NCBI GenBank assembly: GCA_020746875.1 | Contig: JAGTJL010000020.1 | Span: 1,178,001 to 1,242,000 of the forward strand | Source: Rhexocercosporidium sp. MPI-PUGE-AT-0058 | Taxonomy: Eukaryota; Ascomycota; Leotiomycetes; Helotiales | DNA length: 64,000 nt | Direction: 5' to 3' | Translations under genes and position numbers: made by a program | Notes under the pieces: generated by a model | Told to the model about the DNA's origin: nothing | Database searches by the model: none | What the model saw: only the letters and a program-made list of their open reading frames with translations | Shown: positions 48,727 to 59,935 of the stretch, piece after piece | How positions within the stretch are numbered: position 1 is the first letter of the stretch | Layout: every line of letters starts with the position of its first letter

Positions 48727-49611
48727 GCCTTCGAAGAGCGAGGCAAGCTACCTCTCCGTGACAACAAATGAATGATAAATCAAGAAGAGAGAGAAAAGAG
48801 CCTGCGTTGATTCCCGAAAAATCTGCGAATCGGAACTCAAATTGAAGCCTAGAAATTTCACTCAACACGACAAGAGGCTATTAGGATCGGGATTGCCTGA
48901 CACGATAAAGTACACTCGCGCCCATCTCCTCGTCCACTTCAGTGTCGTCGCGACTACGCAATCCCATCCCATGCAATCTCTCAGGCCTCGTCGCCCAGGT
49001 GGGGGATTCAAGCCTCCAAGGGGTCACTAACCGAATCCATACCGGAGGGTGACGACGCTCGGCATCAGCCCTGCAGAGAACTTATCCACTTGGCGCAGAG
49101 CAGCGAATAATATTGCACGTAAGAATCCATTTGCGATGCCGTCAATCGGTTTCGGAACAACAGGACGACGACGACTGGAGTCGAACAAAATCTGATAAGG
49201 GGGGTTTGGGAGTGAAGAATTTGACGGAAAGCTTGGTGATGAAGGAGAAACCGAAGGCTGTCCTGTCGGTCCTGAGATCTACCATAATCGTGATCGGGGT
49301 TGTTGAGGTGGATATGCCACGTGACTGTGTTATTCACTTTGCGCGACCTTTGTTTCTGTAAACACTAGCTAGAACATTTCCAATCCAATTCTTGGAACGT
49401 GCCGAGAACATCTCACGGAGACATTCAGTGAATGTGTAGCTATTATAATTCAAATCGTGCTTCGAAGCCAGTGTTAGTTTTGCTCGATTAATGATCCTTG
49501 CCCACTCTTCTTGGGGTCTATTTACATCTACCCCAAGAAACATAGCATTTCTGATAAGTATACATATCCTTCGAGCCTCCTTTATTCTCCGCTTCCAACT
49601 GCATCATCCCT
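48727..49611. other. Intergenic, no gene recognised
   Basis: About 885 bp upstream of the signal-peptide gene and downstream of the next. Only short, conflicting frames. A CACGTG E-box occurs near 49318-49323 without clear context. Confidence 0.45.
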
Positions 49612-51487
49612 CTAAACAGGAATCGTAGCCGTCGGCAAACAAGCACAAGCACTCGAAACCTGCGCCGCGAGACCGACCGTCCTCGTACAAGCATCCTTCG
49701 CATACGTCTTTGTCACATCCTGCACACCCCTCTGCCTCGCCAGATACCCCGCGCAAAACTCTTGACTCTCCTCCAAGCGGCCTGGAATACTGTTAGCGCG
49801 GAAAGCTCTCAGGCAGTTATCAGCATTGCAGACTGGTGCTTTGGCAGGCGATTTGTCTGTAGCTTTGAGGATGAAGGAACCGCGTTCGATAGTGTTCACG
49901 TAGATCCACCCTGATTTGAATCCAGCGTATGAGGACCAGGTTCCGGCAAAGACAACGGCGCCACCACCTGGAGCTTCGTCGTCCTCTGGAAAGATGTCGA
50001 AGAAGGCTGCCTCATAGACTGATTTCCCGGTTGGGTCGGTGGGGATGGAGCTGACGTCGTAGATGTGGAATCCGGCGCCGTAGTTGGATTGGTATGAGAA
50101 GCCATCGTAGATGTATTGGTTGTGATCGATGGTACGGACTTTGCCTTGGTAGAAACCGGTGTACTTTGGATTTTCTAGATCCCTGATGTCGAAGATGTGT
50201 GTCGTAGGCAGCTTGTTGGTAGCTGGACCGACGACGCCGCGGACTTCGTCATATTCGTCGTCTAGAATTAGGTATTCTTGGTTCTGGAGGTCGAGGACGA
50301 CACCTTGGTGGATATATTCGGCGCCTTCGTATGAGACACGAGCAATGATGGTGGTCTGGTTGCCAATCTTCTTGTCGCCGGTGACATCAAAGATGGTGAC
50401 GGTGTCCTCATTGTAACCGTAGCAGATGTCACGGCCTTCATATCTCTTGTCTGGTCTAGACACAAGTCAGCGTTGGCAGTTTAGGATGTTGGAGAGCGAA
50501 ACAAGCGCAGAAGCAGAAGAAGAAAAGATATACGTACCCTCTGTACACGACACATTGAGCATCATGGACATAGAAGTCTGCCGCAGCACATCCGGTGGAT
50601 TTCATGTTGGAGGGGTCAGAGATATCCAAGAAGATAAGTCCGCCATTGCAAGGCATGTTCTCTCGGACACGAGTCGTGACATTGCCACCAACAGACCCAA
50701 CAGCAAGCGCATAGCCGAGCTCCTCATTGACGACCACATTATGTGTTCTGCCAACGGGGAGCTTATCCCAAGGCTCGGAAGCGTTTCCTTGTGAGGTGAC
50801 ACCCCAATGACTGGCGAGATCATCCTGGGTAAATATCGTAGGTTTGGCAGGGTCGAGAGTAAGAAGCTTGGTCAAATCGAACAACTGAATGCCATGACCC
50901 CAAGCCTCAGAACCGACGACCAGCAAGCCCTTGACGACTCTGATTTCTCTCCATCGTGCTCCTAGAGCGTCCCATGTTGGAAGTCGACCCAGGTAGATCA
51001 TCTTTCCTTCCGAGCTGATCTCAACGAAAGCAGTTCCATCGAATTGTCCGACAGCAACAAATTCGCGGCCATCAGGTGAGGTCCACCCCCAGGAAGAGGA
51101 GGCTTGACCTTGCACTTCACTGCCTAAGCTAGCGTGCGAGCGGAAATGGTAAAGGTCCATCTGTTTTGAATTTAGCGAAACTCAATCAACCTCTTTGGGG
51201 GAAACCCTTACATTTCGGCACTTGAAAGTGTTATTGAAATCACCAGGGATAGCAGCAGCAAAACCATCAATACACTTCGTATACCCAAGTTCAGGGTACA
51301 GCTCAGAATTCATCGCTCCCGAAGCGACCTCAAAGTCCCAATGCTCCATTTTAATCTTCATGATTTCCGCGTGTTTGGCACCAGAGAGATACTCCTCCGA
51401 GTGAGCCACACCCATCATGTTGATCTCCTTGCCCACCACTGCAGAGCAGAGCAGGGCAAGGGTACTGAGAGACAGAACGCGAGCCAT
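49612..51487 (-). CDS. Secreted choice-of-anchor-B / LVIVD-repeat-like protein
   Basis: Three exons (51487-51212, 51160-50538, 50455-49612; introns 51 and 82 nt) give 580 residues. MARVLSLSTLALLCSAVVG is a signal peptide. The body has repeated beta-propeller-like units of the form ...V.G...LVVGSE..GHGIQLFDLTKL, LGYALAVGSVGG.., GGLIFLDISDPSN, YVHDAQCVVYRG, DICYGYNEDTVTIFDVT, ATNKLPTTHIFDIRDLENP and YDGFSYQSNYGAGFHIYDVS. The VHDAQC and FDIRDLENP segments are typical of choice-of-anchor-B proteins. The C-terminus has many Cys and no TM. Likely an extracellular or wall protein of unknown ligand. The first splice joins the propeller to the N-terminal CIDGFAAAIPGDFNNTFKC, a segment conserved in this family. 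Confidence 0.85.
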
Positions 51488-53029
51488 GATGGCGGATCGA
51501 AGTACGTCAAGAAAGATGAAACTCCTTGAGGGGGATTGAGAGAATTTTTTTTCAGTATGCAGGAACAGGAGCTGTCATTTATACCTTTGCGCAACATTTG
51601 TCATCCTCTTACGGTTAAAAAGACGTCTTTGAAATGGCGATGCATGACCCCGCTCTCTTTCTCCTTGGCTAGATATCGGACACAACCGCGGGTTTGGTTT
51701 GGAAATATTTGGTGTCGAAGTAGGATTTTGCAGGGAAAAAGACTCTTGGCTGTGTCATTGTGTTGTCCAGATACGGCAGGTGTCAAGAAAAGAGGCTCTG
51801 GGTATTCACGTGCTCGCGAGAACAAAAGCTTGGAATCTGGGCGGAAACTTCGAAAGGAAGGAAAAAAGAGCCAGAAGCTCCGTAGCTGCAGGTTTATTAT
51901 TGATCTGTTATCATTTTCCGGGATGGCCGAGGTCATTATTGTGTCCTATTGAGCCAAGACACTTGTCAATTTATTTTGAAAGAGAAAGGGAAAAACAGCA
52001 ACCGAATGACTCAAAGTGCCTCTGCAAGATGTAGCAATAGATATCAGCAGAAAAACTGCTTGCTTATGATTCATTCCCAGAAGATGGATACGGTTCTCAA
52101 ATGACTTTCTGGAAAAGCGAAAAGAGCGATGGTAGACATCACCACAAAAATGCAAACTGGTCGTTCTTTTGTAACTCCTTTTGGATTTCGAGTGATCCAT
52201 TGGCCAGTATATCAGTTGATGTTGGCAACTAGCCGAACGGAAATCTCCAAGATCTAGGACAGCCTTGCCGTCTTGTCAAGTGGATCTCGGCTTCCTGATG
52301 AATGCTGTGAACCGGGCTCTATATTTGTGCTTGCCATGCCAAGATTTACCGCGGTCTGCGAAGAAGAAGAATAATAGACTGGCATGGTACAATTCAAAAG
52401 ATCGAGAAAAATGCGAAGTTAAACGAGAATATTCAACATAGTACGAGCCGAACAACGGAATTTTTGTGTCAAATTAGGTATTTTCCCCTCCCAAAAGTTT
52501 GGGAAAAAAGTCCATACCGAGAGACTGGCTGGGCTGGATTAATAGGGCCTGGGCAGGGGCTTAGCCTGTAGTTCAACATGCACTTGGCACTGCCGTCATC
52601 TAAATCTCAACCTAGATCCACCTTCCTAATTCTTTAAACTTGATAAGCACTACAAGCCACCCAAGATGTCGTCTGAAAAGAATTGCCCGTAAGGTTTGTA
52701 ACAAAAACAAATGTTCTCTGTCTTAAGCGAGTCGGCTTAAATGCTTCTGATTGGCTGGTCTTCGAATTGGCTCCTAGATCCCATTCTTTCCTCGAACTCG
52801 CGTCAAACTTCCCCAATTTTCTTGCCATCTATTGTGTATTCTCATTACCTAAGATTCATCAACATTCTGGGAAGAAGATGGATCGTTGCAAGACTTTCAG
52901 ACATCTCAGTTTGATTTCTTGTCACCAACGTGCAGCAGCAACGATTCGTGTCACTGTCACTTGCGGTTTGTGTCTTACTGTCGTGTAACACGCGTACGGA
53001 ACCTGTCAAATCGCCTGTTCATGTCCCAT
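51488..53029. other. Intergenic, no gene recognised
   Basis: About 1.5 kb. The first 100 bp are probably promoter of the secreted-protein gene. Plus-strand frames at 52680-52990 have no recognisable domain, though they may include eroded 5' sequence of the broken gene that follows. Confidence 0.4.
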
Positions 53030-53792
53030 CTCGTTTTCACTTTCTGTGCTGGCAATCCATGGTTTTATATGCATGCGCAGGAAATTGCATTGAACAAGTC
53101 TGCGAAGGAGGCCGTGGAGCTCATCCTGCTGGAGGGGCATCTCTCTTGATACTACCGTGGAGGATTCTTGACCGGCAGCTCAATCTTTAAGTACTTCCTC
53201 ATACCATTGAATAAGCTCACGCGGAACTTCTTGAGTACTACCTGCATACGTAGACTCTGTACGCATATCTCCACGCCAGCGATTTCTCGAATTCGTATGT
53301 GGTGCAAGATCTCGCGTTGCCGCATCACACCGCGGGAGAGTTCACCGAGTATGTAGACAAGGAGTTTGATATCTATCCGCTCTGGAATGTCCCTTGCGCC
53401 AAGATGCAGTCGACACATTCCATCCTCACAACAAGACTCTTGATGAAGACGGTAGCTTGAAGCCGATGTTGAATGTCGGACTCTGGGGTCTCAGTCCCTT
53501 GAACGACGTCGCCCATTTCAAGCAGAATCGCGAGTTGGAAGACATGCTTTTCAAACTTGGCGGTATGGAATGGTACGGGAAGCAGAGGGAGAAGTATCGA
53601 GGTATGATTCTGCCGACTGCATTCCAGAAGGTGCACAGCAATGCCGAGAAGAAGACGAAGGCTATTGAGGCTAGCTGGTGGTTGTGGGGAGTTTTTTTTG
53701 CTCTTGGCCTGTTGGTGGAATTTTCGGTATGTATTGTGTTTGAAGGGGAAGAAGGAGGAGGTTGCAAAGAGAAGGGTGGTAGATGTGGTTGA
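53030..53792 (+). pseudogene. Decayed DHCR24-like FAD-binding oxidoreductase (3' part)
   Basis: The C-terminal half of a delta(24)-sterol reductase/DIMINUTO-like flavoprotein, spread over three frames. From about 53055 come NPWFYMHAQEIAL and, after an in-frame TGA (53147-53149), YYRGGFLTGSSIFKYF and PLNKLTRNFL. The next frame has a TAG near 53253, then HASDFSNSYVVQDLALP, HHTAGEFTEYVDKEFDIYPLW. The third frame, from about 53408, gives TFHPHNKTLDEDGSLKPMLN and GLWG, NRELEDMLFKLGGMEW. These blocks keep the family's order without gaps, so two frameshifts and two stops lie in one ancestral exon. The N-terminal FAD-binding domain is not visible. The function is lost unless the assembly is wrong at several places. 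Confidence 0.8.
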
Positions 53793-54283
53793 AGTCAAGA
53801 CTTGAGCAACATGTGATTTTGATGAGAATGATCTAGTCCAAACTGCTCACTATCTGTTTGATGAAATAGACTTAGCATCTTATTGCTTGGAATATATCAT
53901 AACTAGATCATAGATGCCAACTGTGTAATTCATGCTTACCCAAAAAATAAGTTAGAATGGTTGAAGGATAGAAGAGGAATTTTCGGAATGTCAATACTGT
54001 GTTGCTCGTTCGTGCCGAGCGTAATATCGGCAGAAGAGTTGGATGGAAATTCCCTTTGGATATAATTGAGTACCCAGTGTGCAAGTTGACTGAGCCTAAT
54101 GTACTTCCTTCACTTTTCGACGTCAAGCAAATCTCGAACGCAAAATAATTTGCTGAAACCCGAAAGTCAATAAACCGTCGAGTCACGTGTGTGAACACTA
54201 CGGCGACCTGGACAGCTTCTAGCTGCAATATCAAAATACGCAAACAATGCTACAACATCTACAAGCACAACTCACTATCTACA
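53793..54283. other. Intergenic, upstream of LSM4
   Basis: About 490 bp, AT-rich, with no gene. Presumed LSM4 promoter in its right part. Confidence 0.45.
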
Positions 54284-54914
54284 ATGGTACGTCTCTTCTA
54301 CCTGCGCAACTCCTATGTTTACATGCCCTGCGCTGCATACAGCTCTACATGTGAGCTGAACACTACTGACAGACTTCCAGCTTCCTCTCGGACTCCTCAC
54401 AGCGGCGCAAGGCCACCCTATGCTCGTCGAGCTCAAGAATGGCGAAACTCTGAATGGCCATCTGGTTACCTGCGATACATGGATGAACCTGACGCTTAAG
54501 GAGGTTGTGCAGACGAGTCCGGTACGTCATGGGCGCGGCTGGACGGTGTCACAGACATGACTCTAGCTAGGTGGTTTAGTGAAGTGGCATGCTAATTGGA
54601 TTGCTGTTGTAGGATGGCGACAAATTCTTCAGATTACCAGAGGTGTATGTGAAGGGCAACAACGTATGTCTAGTCTCTAGCTGCGCTGGCTGAGATTGTG
54701 GAGGAGAGGAACTAATGGGCATTAGATCAAATACCTACGGGTGCCAGACGAGATTATCGACTTGGTGAAGGATCAGCAGCAACGAGAACAAGGCAGCGGA
54801 TACAGAGGGAGAGGAGGTGGACAGAGAGGTGACTACGGTGGAAGAGGAGGTGATAGAGGAAGGGGTGGCCGGGGTGGAGGCAGAGGGAGGGGTAGAGGAG
54901 GGAGGGGCAATTGA
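54284..54914 (+). CDS. LSM4: U6 snRNA-associated Sm-like protein LSm4
   Basis: Four exons (54284-54286, 54381-54521, 54613-54663, 54726-54914; introns 94, 91 and 62 nt) give 127 residues. As in the 23404 gene, exon 1 is the ATG alone. The Sm1 part reads [40 protein letters not shown] and EVVQTSP. The third exon gives [17 protein letters not shown], and the Sm2 part is [14 protein letters not shown]. The RGG-rich tail ([14 protein letters not shown]) is typical of LSm4. It forms the LSm2-8 ring on U6 snRNA in the nucleus and the LSm1-7 ring in cytoplasmic mRNA decay. Family length and all motifs match. Confidence 0.95.
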
Positions 54915-55274
54915 GGTCTCTGGCCTGGAAGCTGGAGGTTGGGATACCTGGCGCATAGGGATGGGTTGCATAGCGTTTCTACGGTCTTGCTGAGGAAAAG
55001 GTATTTGCGCATATTGCTTTGAAGAAGCTTTGCGAATATTGAGCAGCTCTTTGAAAATGACAGGGGGAAGGTTGGGGGGAATGGCTCTTTTGCTGCCTTT
55101 AAAGCAGAACAACCTCGAAGCAAAGTTGTGTCAGCGCATTATGAGCTTACAAGCTCCATCGAAAATGAAATGAAATCCCACACCATCTAGAAATATACAA
55201 TTTATGCTCCTGACGGAGATACAAATGCGCCATGAGGCTGATGATTATGTAAACCTGGGGATCTGCAAGGCTGA
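54915..55274. other. Intergenic between two plus-strand genes
   Basis: About 360 bp; 3' UTR of LSM4 and promoter of the PPR gene. The minus-strand frames overlapping the LSM4 tail are mirror images of its GGA/AGG repeats. Confidence 0.45.
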
Positions 55275-57291
55275 GTGAATTTCGTTCCCTCCTCCAATTC
55301 CACTTCTAAGAAGCATCCACGACACTCAATGCCCGCCACTCGAATACCAATTGACGGATTATGGCGATGCCTCTGTCCTGCTATCGACGGCATTGCCATA
55401 GCACGACATCCTCGAACTGTATCATCCAGACGAATCCTTCTAGCTGGTTACAGTCATCGCGGAAATCTTTCCCCTCGAGCTCAACCCTTCCACTCTTCGT
55501 CCCGGAATCGAACACAAGAAAGATGGAATTCTATGGGCACCGTGGAAGGTGTGTCTTTGGATGGCGAACCATTGAGTCGCACGCCAGCATATCATGCGCC
55601 TTTCACGCATCCGCCCTCCAGCCAGACCCCCAGAATACGCTCAATCTCGAGGTTAAGCCAAGGCCAAGGCCAAAGACAAAAGCTTATGGAGCGTTTTGAA
55701 GAAGAGTGCGAGGGATTGTCCATTACGCAGGTACATGACCTCCTCCGAAAGAAACGAACGGAGAGAAGAGCATATGACAAGGTTGCGACTCTAGTGGAAT
55801 ATCTGATTCGAGTTAGGGGTGAAAGGCCAGCTTTGATCCATTATGATTCATTGATACGCGTCAATGCGGATGCTATGCAAGGAAGCGCGGCCTCGGTCAG
55901 GATGCTGTTGGAGGACATGAAGGAGTTTGCAATAGCGCCGGACTCGGGATTGTATCATGGGGCGCTACAGGCACTTGCTATCCATCCGGATTATATCCTA
56001 CGAGTTGAGATCATGCAAGAGATGAAGGAACGCTGGCTTGGACTTTCTCCTGAAGGTTGGCATAGTCTGGTTGTGGGACTGATACGAGACCGGCAGTACG
56101 AAGTTGCATTGGACAAGTTGGATGAGATGCATTCGGATGGCATTCTGGTACAGCCTTGGCTATATGATATATTCATGTTCCAGCTGTGTGAGGCTGGGGA
56201 ATTGGATGAGGCTTTCAATCTGCTGAAATACAGATTTGAAAATAGCAGGAACGAGATACTGCCTACAGTGTGGTACTACCTGGTTGATGTTTTCAGCAGT
56301 GCTTTTCACGTATGTTCCCTTTCTTATGAGACTTCCGTGTACACTGACCCCCAATTAGTATGAAGGCGTCAAATTCATCTGGAAGAGACGCGTTGAAACC
56401 GAGAATATAGTACTTTCAGACGGAATGACTGTCGCAGTTCTAAATCTCGCCGCACGATACTCCGATCCAGAGCTCGCCACATCCGCCATTCGTATCCTCT
56501 CAGGCCGACAGTCAGCGCTCACTGCGTTCCACTACGAACCTTTGCTTGCTTCCTACGCTGGATCAGGCGACCTGAAAACAGCTTTCCGTGTACTTGTAAT
56601 CATGGCTAAGGCCAACATCGAACCCAATCCGAGCACAACCCGCCCGCTGTTTCTAAAGTTGTCAGAATCAGGGGAACTTGCCCAGAAGGCCTGGACGGAA
56701 CTCGAAAGCCTCGTTCAAGACGGCCACACTATCCCCATTGCAGCACCTAACGTCGTCTTGGAGGCCTGCATCGAAGTCGGGCAGTTCGAACATGCCGTGG
56801 AGCTCTACAAAAGCCTTCACGAGATCTGCGAAAGTGGTCCCAATACGGAAACTTTCAATGTTCTTCTTCAAGGAGCATCAAGACAAGGACGTAAGGATCT
56901 TAGCATTTTTCTAGCTAGTGAGATGCTGGCCCTGGGTATCAAACCCGACATGTTGACCTACGACCGTCTCATTCTATCTTGTCTGAAGGGGCAGGGCGAC
57001 TTCGAAGACGCTTTCAGGTATTTGCAAGAGATGGTAGAGGTTGGCGCGGATCAACCTGATGGCGGATGGTGGATGAGGGGCGGTACAGCTACATTCTTAA
57101 TCAAACGATGTGTGCACGAGAATGATGCTAGGGCGTGGGATCTGCTGGATGAGATGGCGAGGAGGGGAATAGATAATCTACAGTTGAGAGACTGGGTTCA
57201 ACAGAACTGGAAGGGGTCGAAAGTCCAGGGGAGGCATGGGCATGCGGAATTGCAGTCGGAGGACAAGTTGACTGCCTGGTCGACGATGTAA
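55275..57291 (+). CDS. Mitochondrial pentatricopeptide repeat (PPR) protein
   Basis: Two exons, 55275-56309 and 56359-57291 (49-nt intron), give 655 residues. A start at the inner Met ([14 protein letters not shown], 55329) is equally likely and would open a basic presequence with [13 protein letters not shown]. Helical PPR-type pairs follow, for example [73 protein letters not shown].., [17 protein letters not shown] and [17 protein letters not shown]. The last two fit the PPR consensus best. Such proteins process or translate specific mitochondrial RNAs. I cannot assign it to a named factor, although several mitochondrial genes lie in this window. Confidence 0.82.
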
Positions 57292-58371
57292 AATCGTATG
57301 ATTTGTTTGCCTGAGATATACATGTTCAGAGGCTTGCACGTTTCATGTAGTTAGAGACACGGTTAATATCTCGGCATCGAACCCTAGCAAAACCCCGGGC
57401 AGGATCAAATACCTAGACAAAGTCCCACAAAGTTCTCTTCAAAAGCTTCACCACCTCGTAAACTCTCTGACAAGTTCCATGTCTCTCTTTTCCATGACTT
57501 TATTGCCAAGTCCGTGCTAAGCGAGTTGTAGGCAGAGAGAATCTGTCCAGTTGAATATGGCGGAGGTCCAGTTAAGAATGTCATCCAGCCAATTTTTTTT
57601 GGAAACATTTGAAGATTTCCAGTCATGTTTATTGTAGTAGAAGCCTAGATATAACTGTCAAGATCATAGTCGCGTTTTTGATACATTGGTTAGAAATGAA
57701 TTGGAACATCTCGGCTAACGTCTCCATTTCGGATCTACGGGACCCTACATAATTGAAACTTGCAGAAATAAAAGTAGTTAGTGGGTGGAGAGGTTTAGGA
57801 AGGCTGAATTTCTTTACGAATTTTGTGGTGACATCTGCTGGCAGGAGATGCAGAAGGAGTCCCTACCTACTAGGACACATAGGACACATGAGAAGCGCAG
57901 CCCCTTGACAATTCTTGGGCGACTATGAAGTTGAAGTGGAAGCCTAACACTTTAGTCATTTAACTCATGTTTTAACAATTAGAAGGACCAATATGGGAAC
58001 TCTTGTTCATCAGCTATTATCGAGGTAATTGATTTAGATCTGCATATGAACATGCAGTAGATTCGGAATGGCAGGAAGTGCTGCTCAAGCGTCTCCACAA
58101 CCAGGCAACCATTTGAATGCAGCGACAGAGGAATTGTGAGAAGGGAAGGAAGAAAGATCTTCTGGAAGACATATATTATTAACTACTTGGTAACAATCTC
58201 AGCATGTAGTAAGCCCGAGCGATGAAACGCTTGCTCACTGCCCTTTCCCAAACCCACGCGACGCGATTATTTCGCCCTCAAAAGGAAAATAATTAGTAAT
58301 ACAAGCTCCGACAGTAATCATAACCCACACAGCGCACCGGATTCACTTCCTAATTCCATCACACCCGCCAT
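57292..58371. other. Convergent 3' region, no gene recognised
   Basis: About 1.1 kb between the PPR gene (plus) and the AT-hook gene (minus). AT-rich with no supportable frame. Confidence 0.45.
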
Positions 58372-59679
58372 CTACGTGGTAAGAAGAGGTCTAACATCCA
58401 CACCCCCCAAGCGATCAAGCATCGACTCATATTCCTTCATCTGGCCCTGGATATCCAGCCACTTCATCTCATCAACCAGCGCCGTACGCCTCTCGCGCCT
58501 CAGAATCTGGCCCATCATCTTTGCCCTTTCGAACCCGCCTAGCTCGTTGGTGATACGCAGCTTCAACGCGTTGATGCATTGATGCAACTCCACCCTCAAA
58601 GCAGGCGTAGCTAGATCATAGTACCAGGTTGGATATTCCCCCAAGACAGGCGGCCATACTAAATTGCGATCAATTTCCACAATTTCCACTGCATCAGTTC
58701 CGGTTTTCTTAAGACTCTTGATTTCTTTTACCATGAAGTGCAGGCGGGCACGGCGGGAGCGCATAGCCGCGAGTTTGACGAAGACATTGCGCGTGAGATT
58801 GCGGATCTTAATGTTCCAGGTAAATCTCTCGAAGGCCCTGTAGTGCTTTTGGGTCACGTCATACTGTTCTTGGTACGCCTCAAGAATTTCTGAGATGGGC
58901 CGGGAGATGACGGGTAAGGTTGGGCCTGGGGCTAGAGTTCGCTGTTGAGGGAGGGCAGTGCGGGGGAGGGTTTTTCGGGGCGCTGGCATACTTCCTGGAG
59001 CAGGTTGGATGGTATTGATGGGTGGATCTACATTGGCTGAGGAACTGAAATTGAGGTAGCTTTGAGTATATTTGGGACCACCATTGCTGGTTGCAGGGGT
59101 TCCGTAGGGTGATTGACCGTACAGAGATCTGTAGCCATTTGCACCGAGAGGCGGAGTGGGGGAAGGTGCGACTATTGGAGGAACTGGAGATGCCTTCAAA
59201 TTAGATTGAGAGCCATGATCAGGAAGACGCGTTCGAGCTGAAGGTTCGGTTGATGAGACTCGAGATGTCGACCGAGCCGAAGCTCGCTTCTTCAGTGCGG
59301 GACCCAGTGACTCGGGATCAGAAGACTGGGGAGCGGCTTTGGGAGTTTTTGAAAGTGAGCGACCAGATCGTGAAGTATTGCGATCCCCAAGGTTGATGGG
59401 TGTGAATCCGTTGGGTTGAGGCGTTTCCGCGGATGACGATGCCCGGCGTTTGGATGGCGGAGCAGGAGTCGAAGATGAAGAGTTTGGCGGAGAATCGCGT
59501 GCCGCCTCATCATTGTTTGAAAGCGCGGACTTGCGAGCGACGCGGTCTTTGCTGCCCTTCGGACGGCCTCGAGCGCGCTTTAGTTCTTGCACGGCGGGCG
59601 ACATGGCTAGTTGCGATTTGAGGGTGTTGATGGTGGGGTTGTTGTTGATACTGTAGTTGTTGAGGGTGAGAGTTTCCAT
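58372..59679 (-). CDS. AT-hook-containing nuclear protein, unknown function
   Basis: Single exon, 435 residues. An AT-hook core, RARGRPKGSKDR, lies at about residues 35-46 and is the minor-groove binding motif of HMGA-type proteins. Residues 50-260 are disordered, Ser/Pro/Thr-rich, with RSGRSLSKTPKAAP and KKRASARSTSR basic patches. A conserved-looking helical domain occupies about 265-430: ISEILEAYQEQYDVTQKHYRAFERF, RNLTRNVFVKLAAMRSRRAR, VEIDRNLVWPPVLGEYPTWYYDL and ELHQCINALKLRI, FERAKMMGQILRRERR. I do not recognise that domain. A second Met at residue 26 (MSPAVQEL) is an alternative start. Confidence 0.75.
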   Translation of the reverse strand: METLTLNNYSINNNPTINTLKSQLAMSPAVQELKRARGRPKGSKDRVARKSALSNNDEAARDSPPNSSSSTPAPPSKRRASSSAETPQPNGFTPINLGDRNTSRSGRSLSKTPKAAPQSSDPESLGPALKKRASARSTSRVSSTEPSARTRLPDHGSQSNLKASPVPPIVAPSPTPPLGANGYRSLYGQSPYGTPATSNGGPKYTQSYLNFSSSANVDPPINTIQPAPGSMPAPRKTLPRTALPQQRTLAPGPTLPVISRPISEILEAYQEQYDVTQKHYRAFERFTWNIKIRNLTRNVFVKLAAMRSRRARLHFMVKEIKSLKKTGTDAVEIVEIDRNLVWPPVLGEYPTWYYDLATPALRVELHQCINALKLRITNELGGFERAKMMGQILRRERRTALVDEMKWLDIQGQMKEYESMLDRLGGVDVRPLLTT

Positions 59680-59764
59680 TCGAAAGTTAGGAGGGGCGAT
59701 GACTTTAGTGCTCGCTAAATGCTAAGCGAGACGTGATCTCGGCTACGGAATTATTCGATGGCTG

Positions 59765-59932
59765 CCTCTACGGGGTGGCTGAAAGGCCGATTTTAGGACA
59801 CATAGCAGCAAAATACTTGCTCTAAATATTTAAATTGAAAGAAGCGTATTTTCAATTTTTATTGTATCGAAATATTTCAAGTACTTTGAAATTGCGCACC
59901 TGTCAAAATAACTTTCAGCCACCCCGTAGAGG
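59765..59932. mobile_element. Complete 168-bp MITE with perfect 21-bp terminal inverted repeats
   Basis: CCTCTACGGGGTGGCTGAAAG at 59765-59785 (21 bases, first C to last G) is the exact reverse complement of 59912-59932. The trinucleotide CTG flanks both ends (59762-59764 and 59933-59935), consistent with a 3-bp target-site duplication. The interior is AT-rich and non-coding. Size, inverted ends and duplication fit a non-autonomous cut-and-paste element. The 3-bp duplication suggests PIF/Harbinger or CACTA relatives, which is inference. Perfect ends imply recent insertion or selection for mobility. Confidence 0.85.
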
Positions 59933-59935
59933 CTG

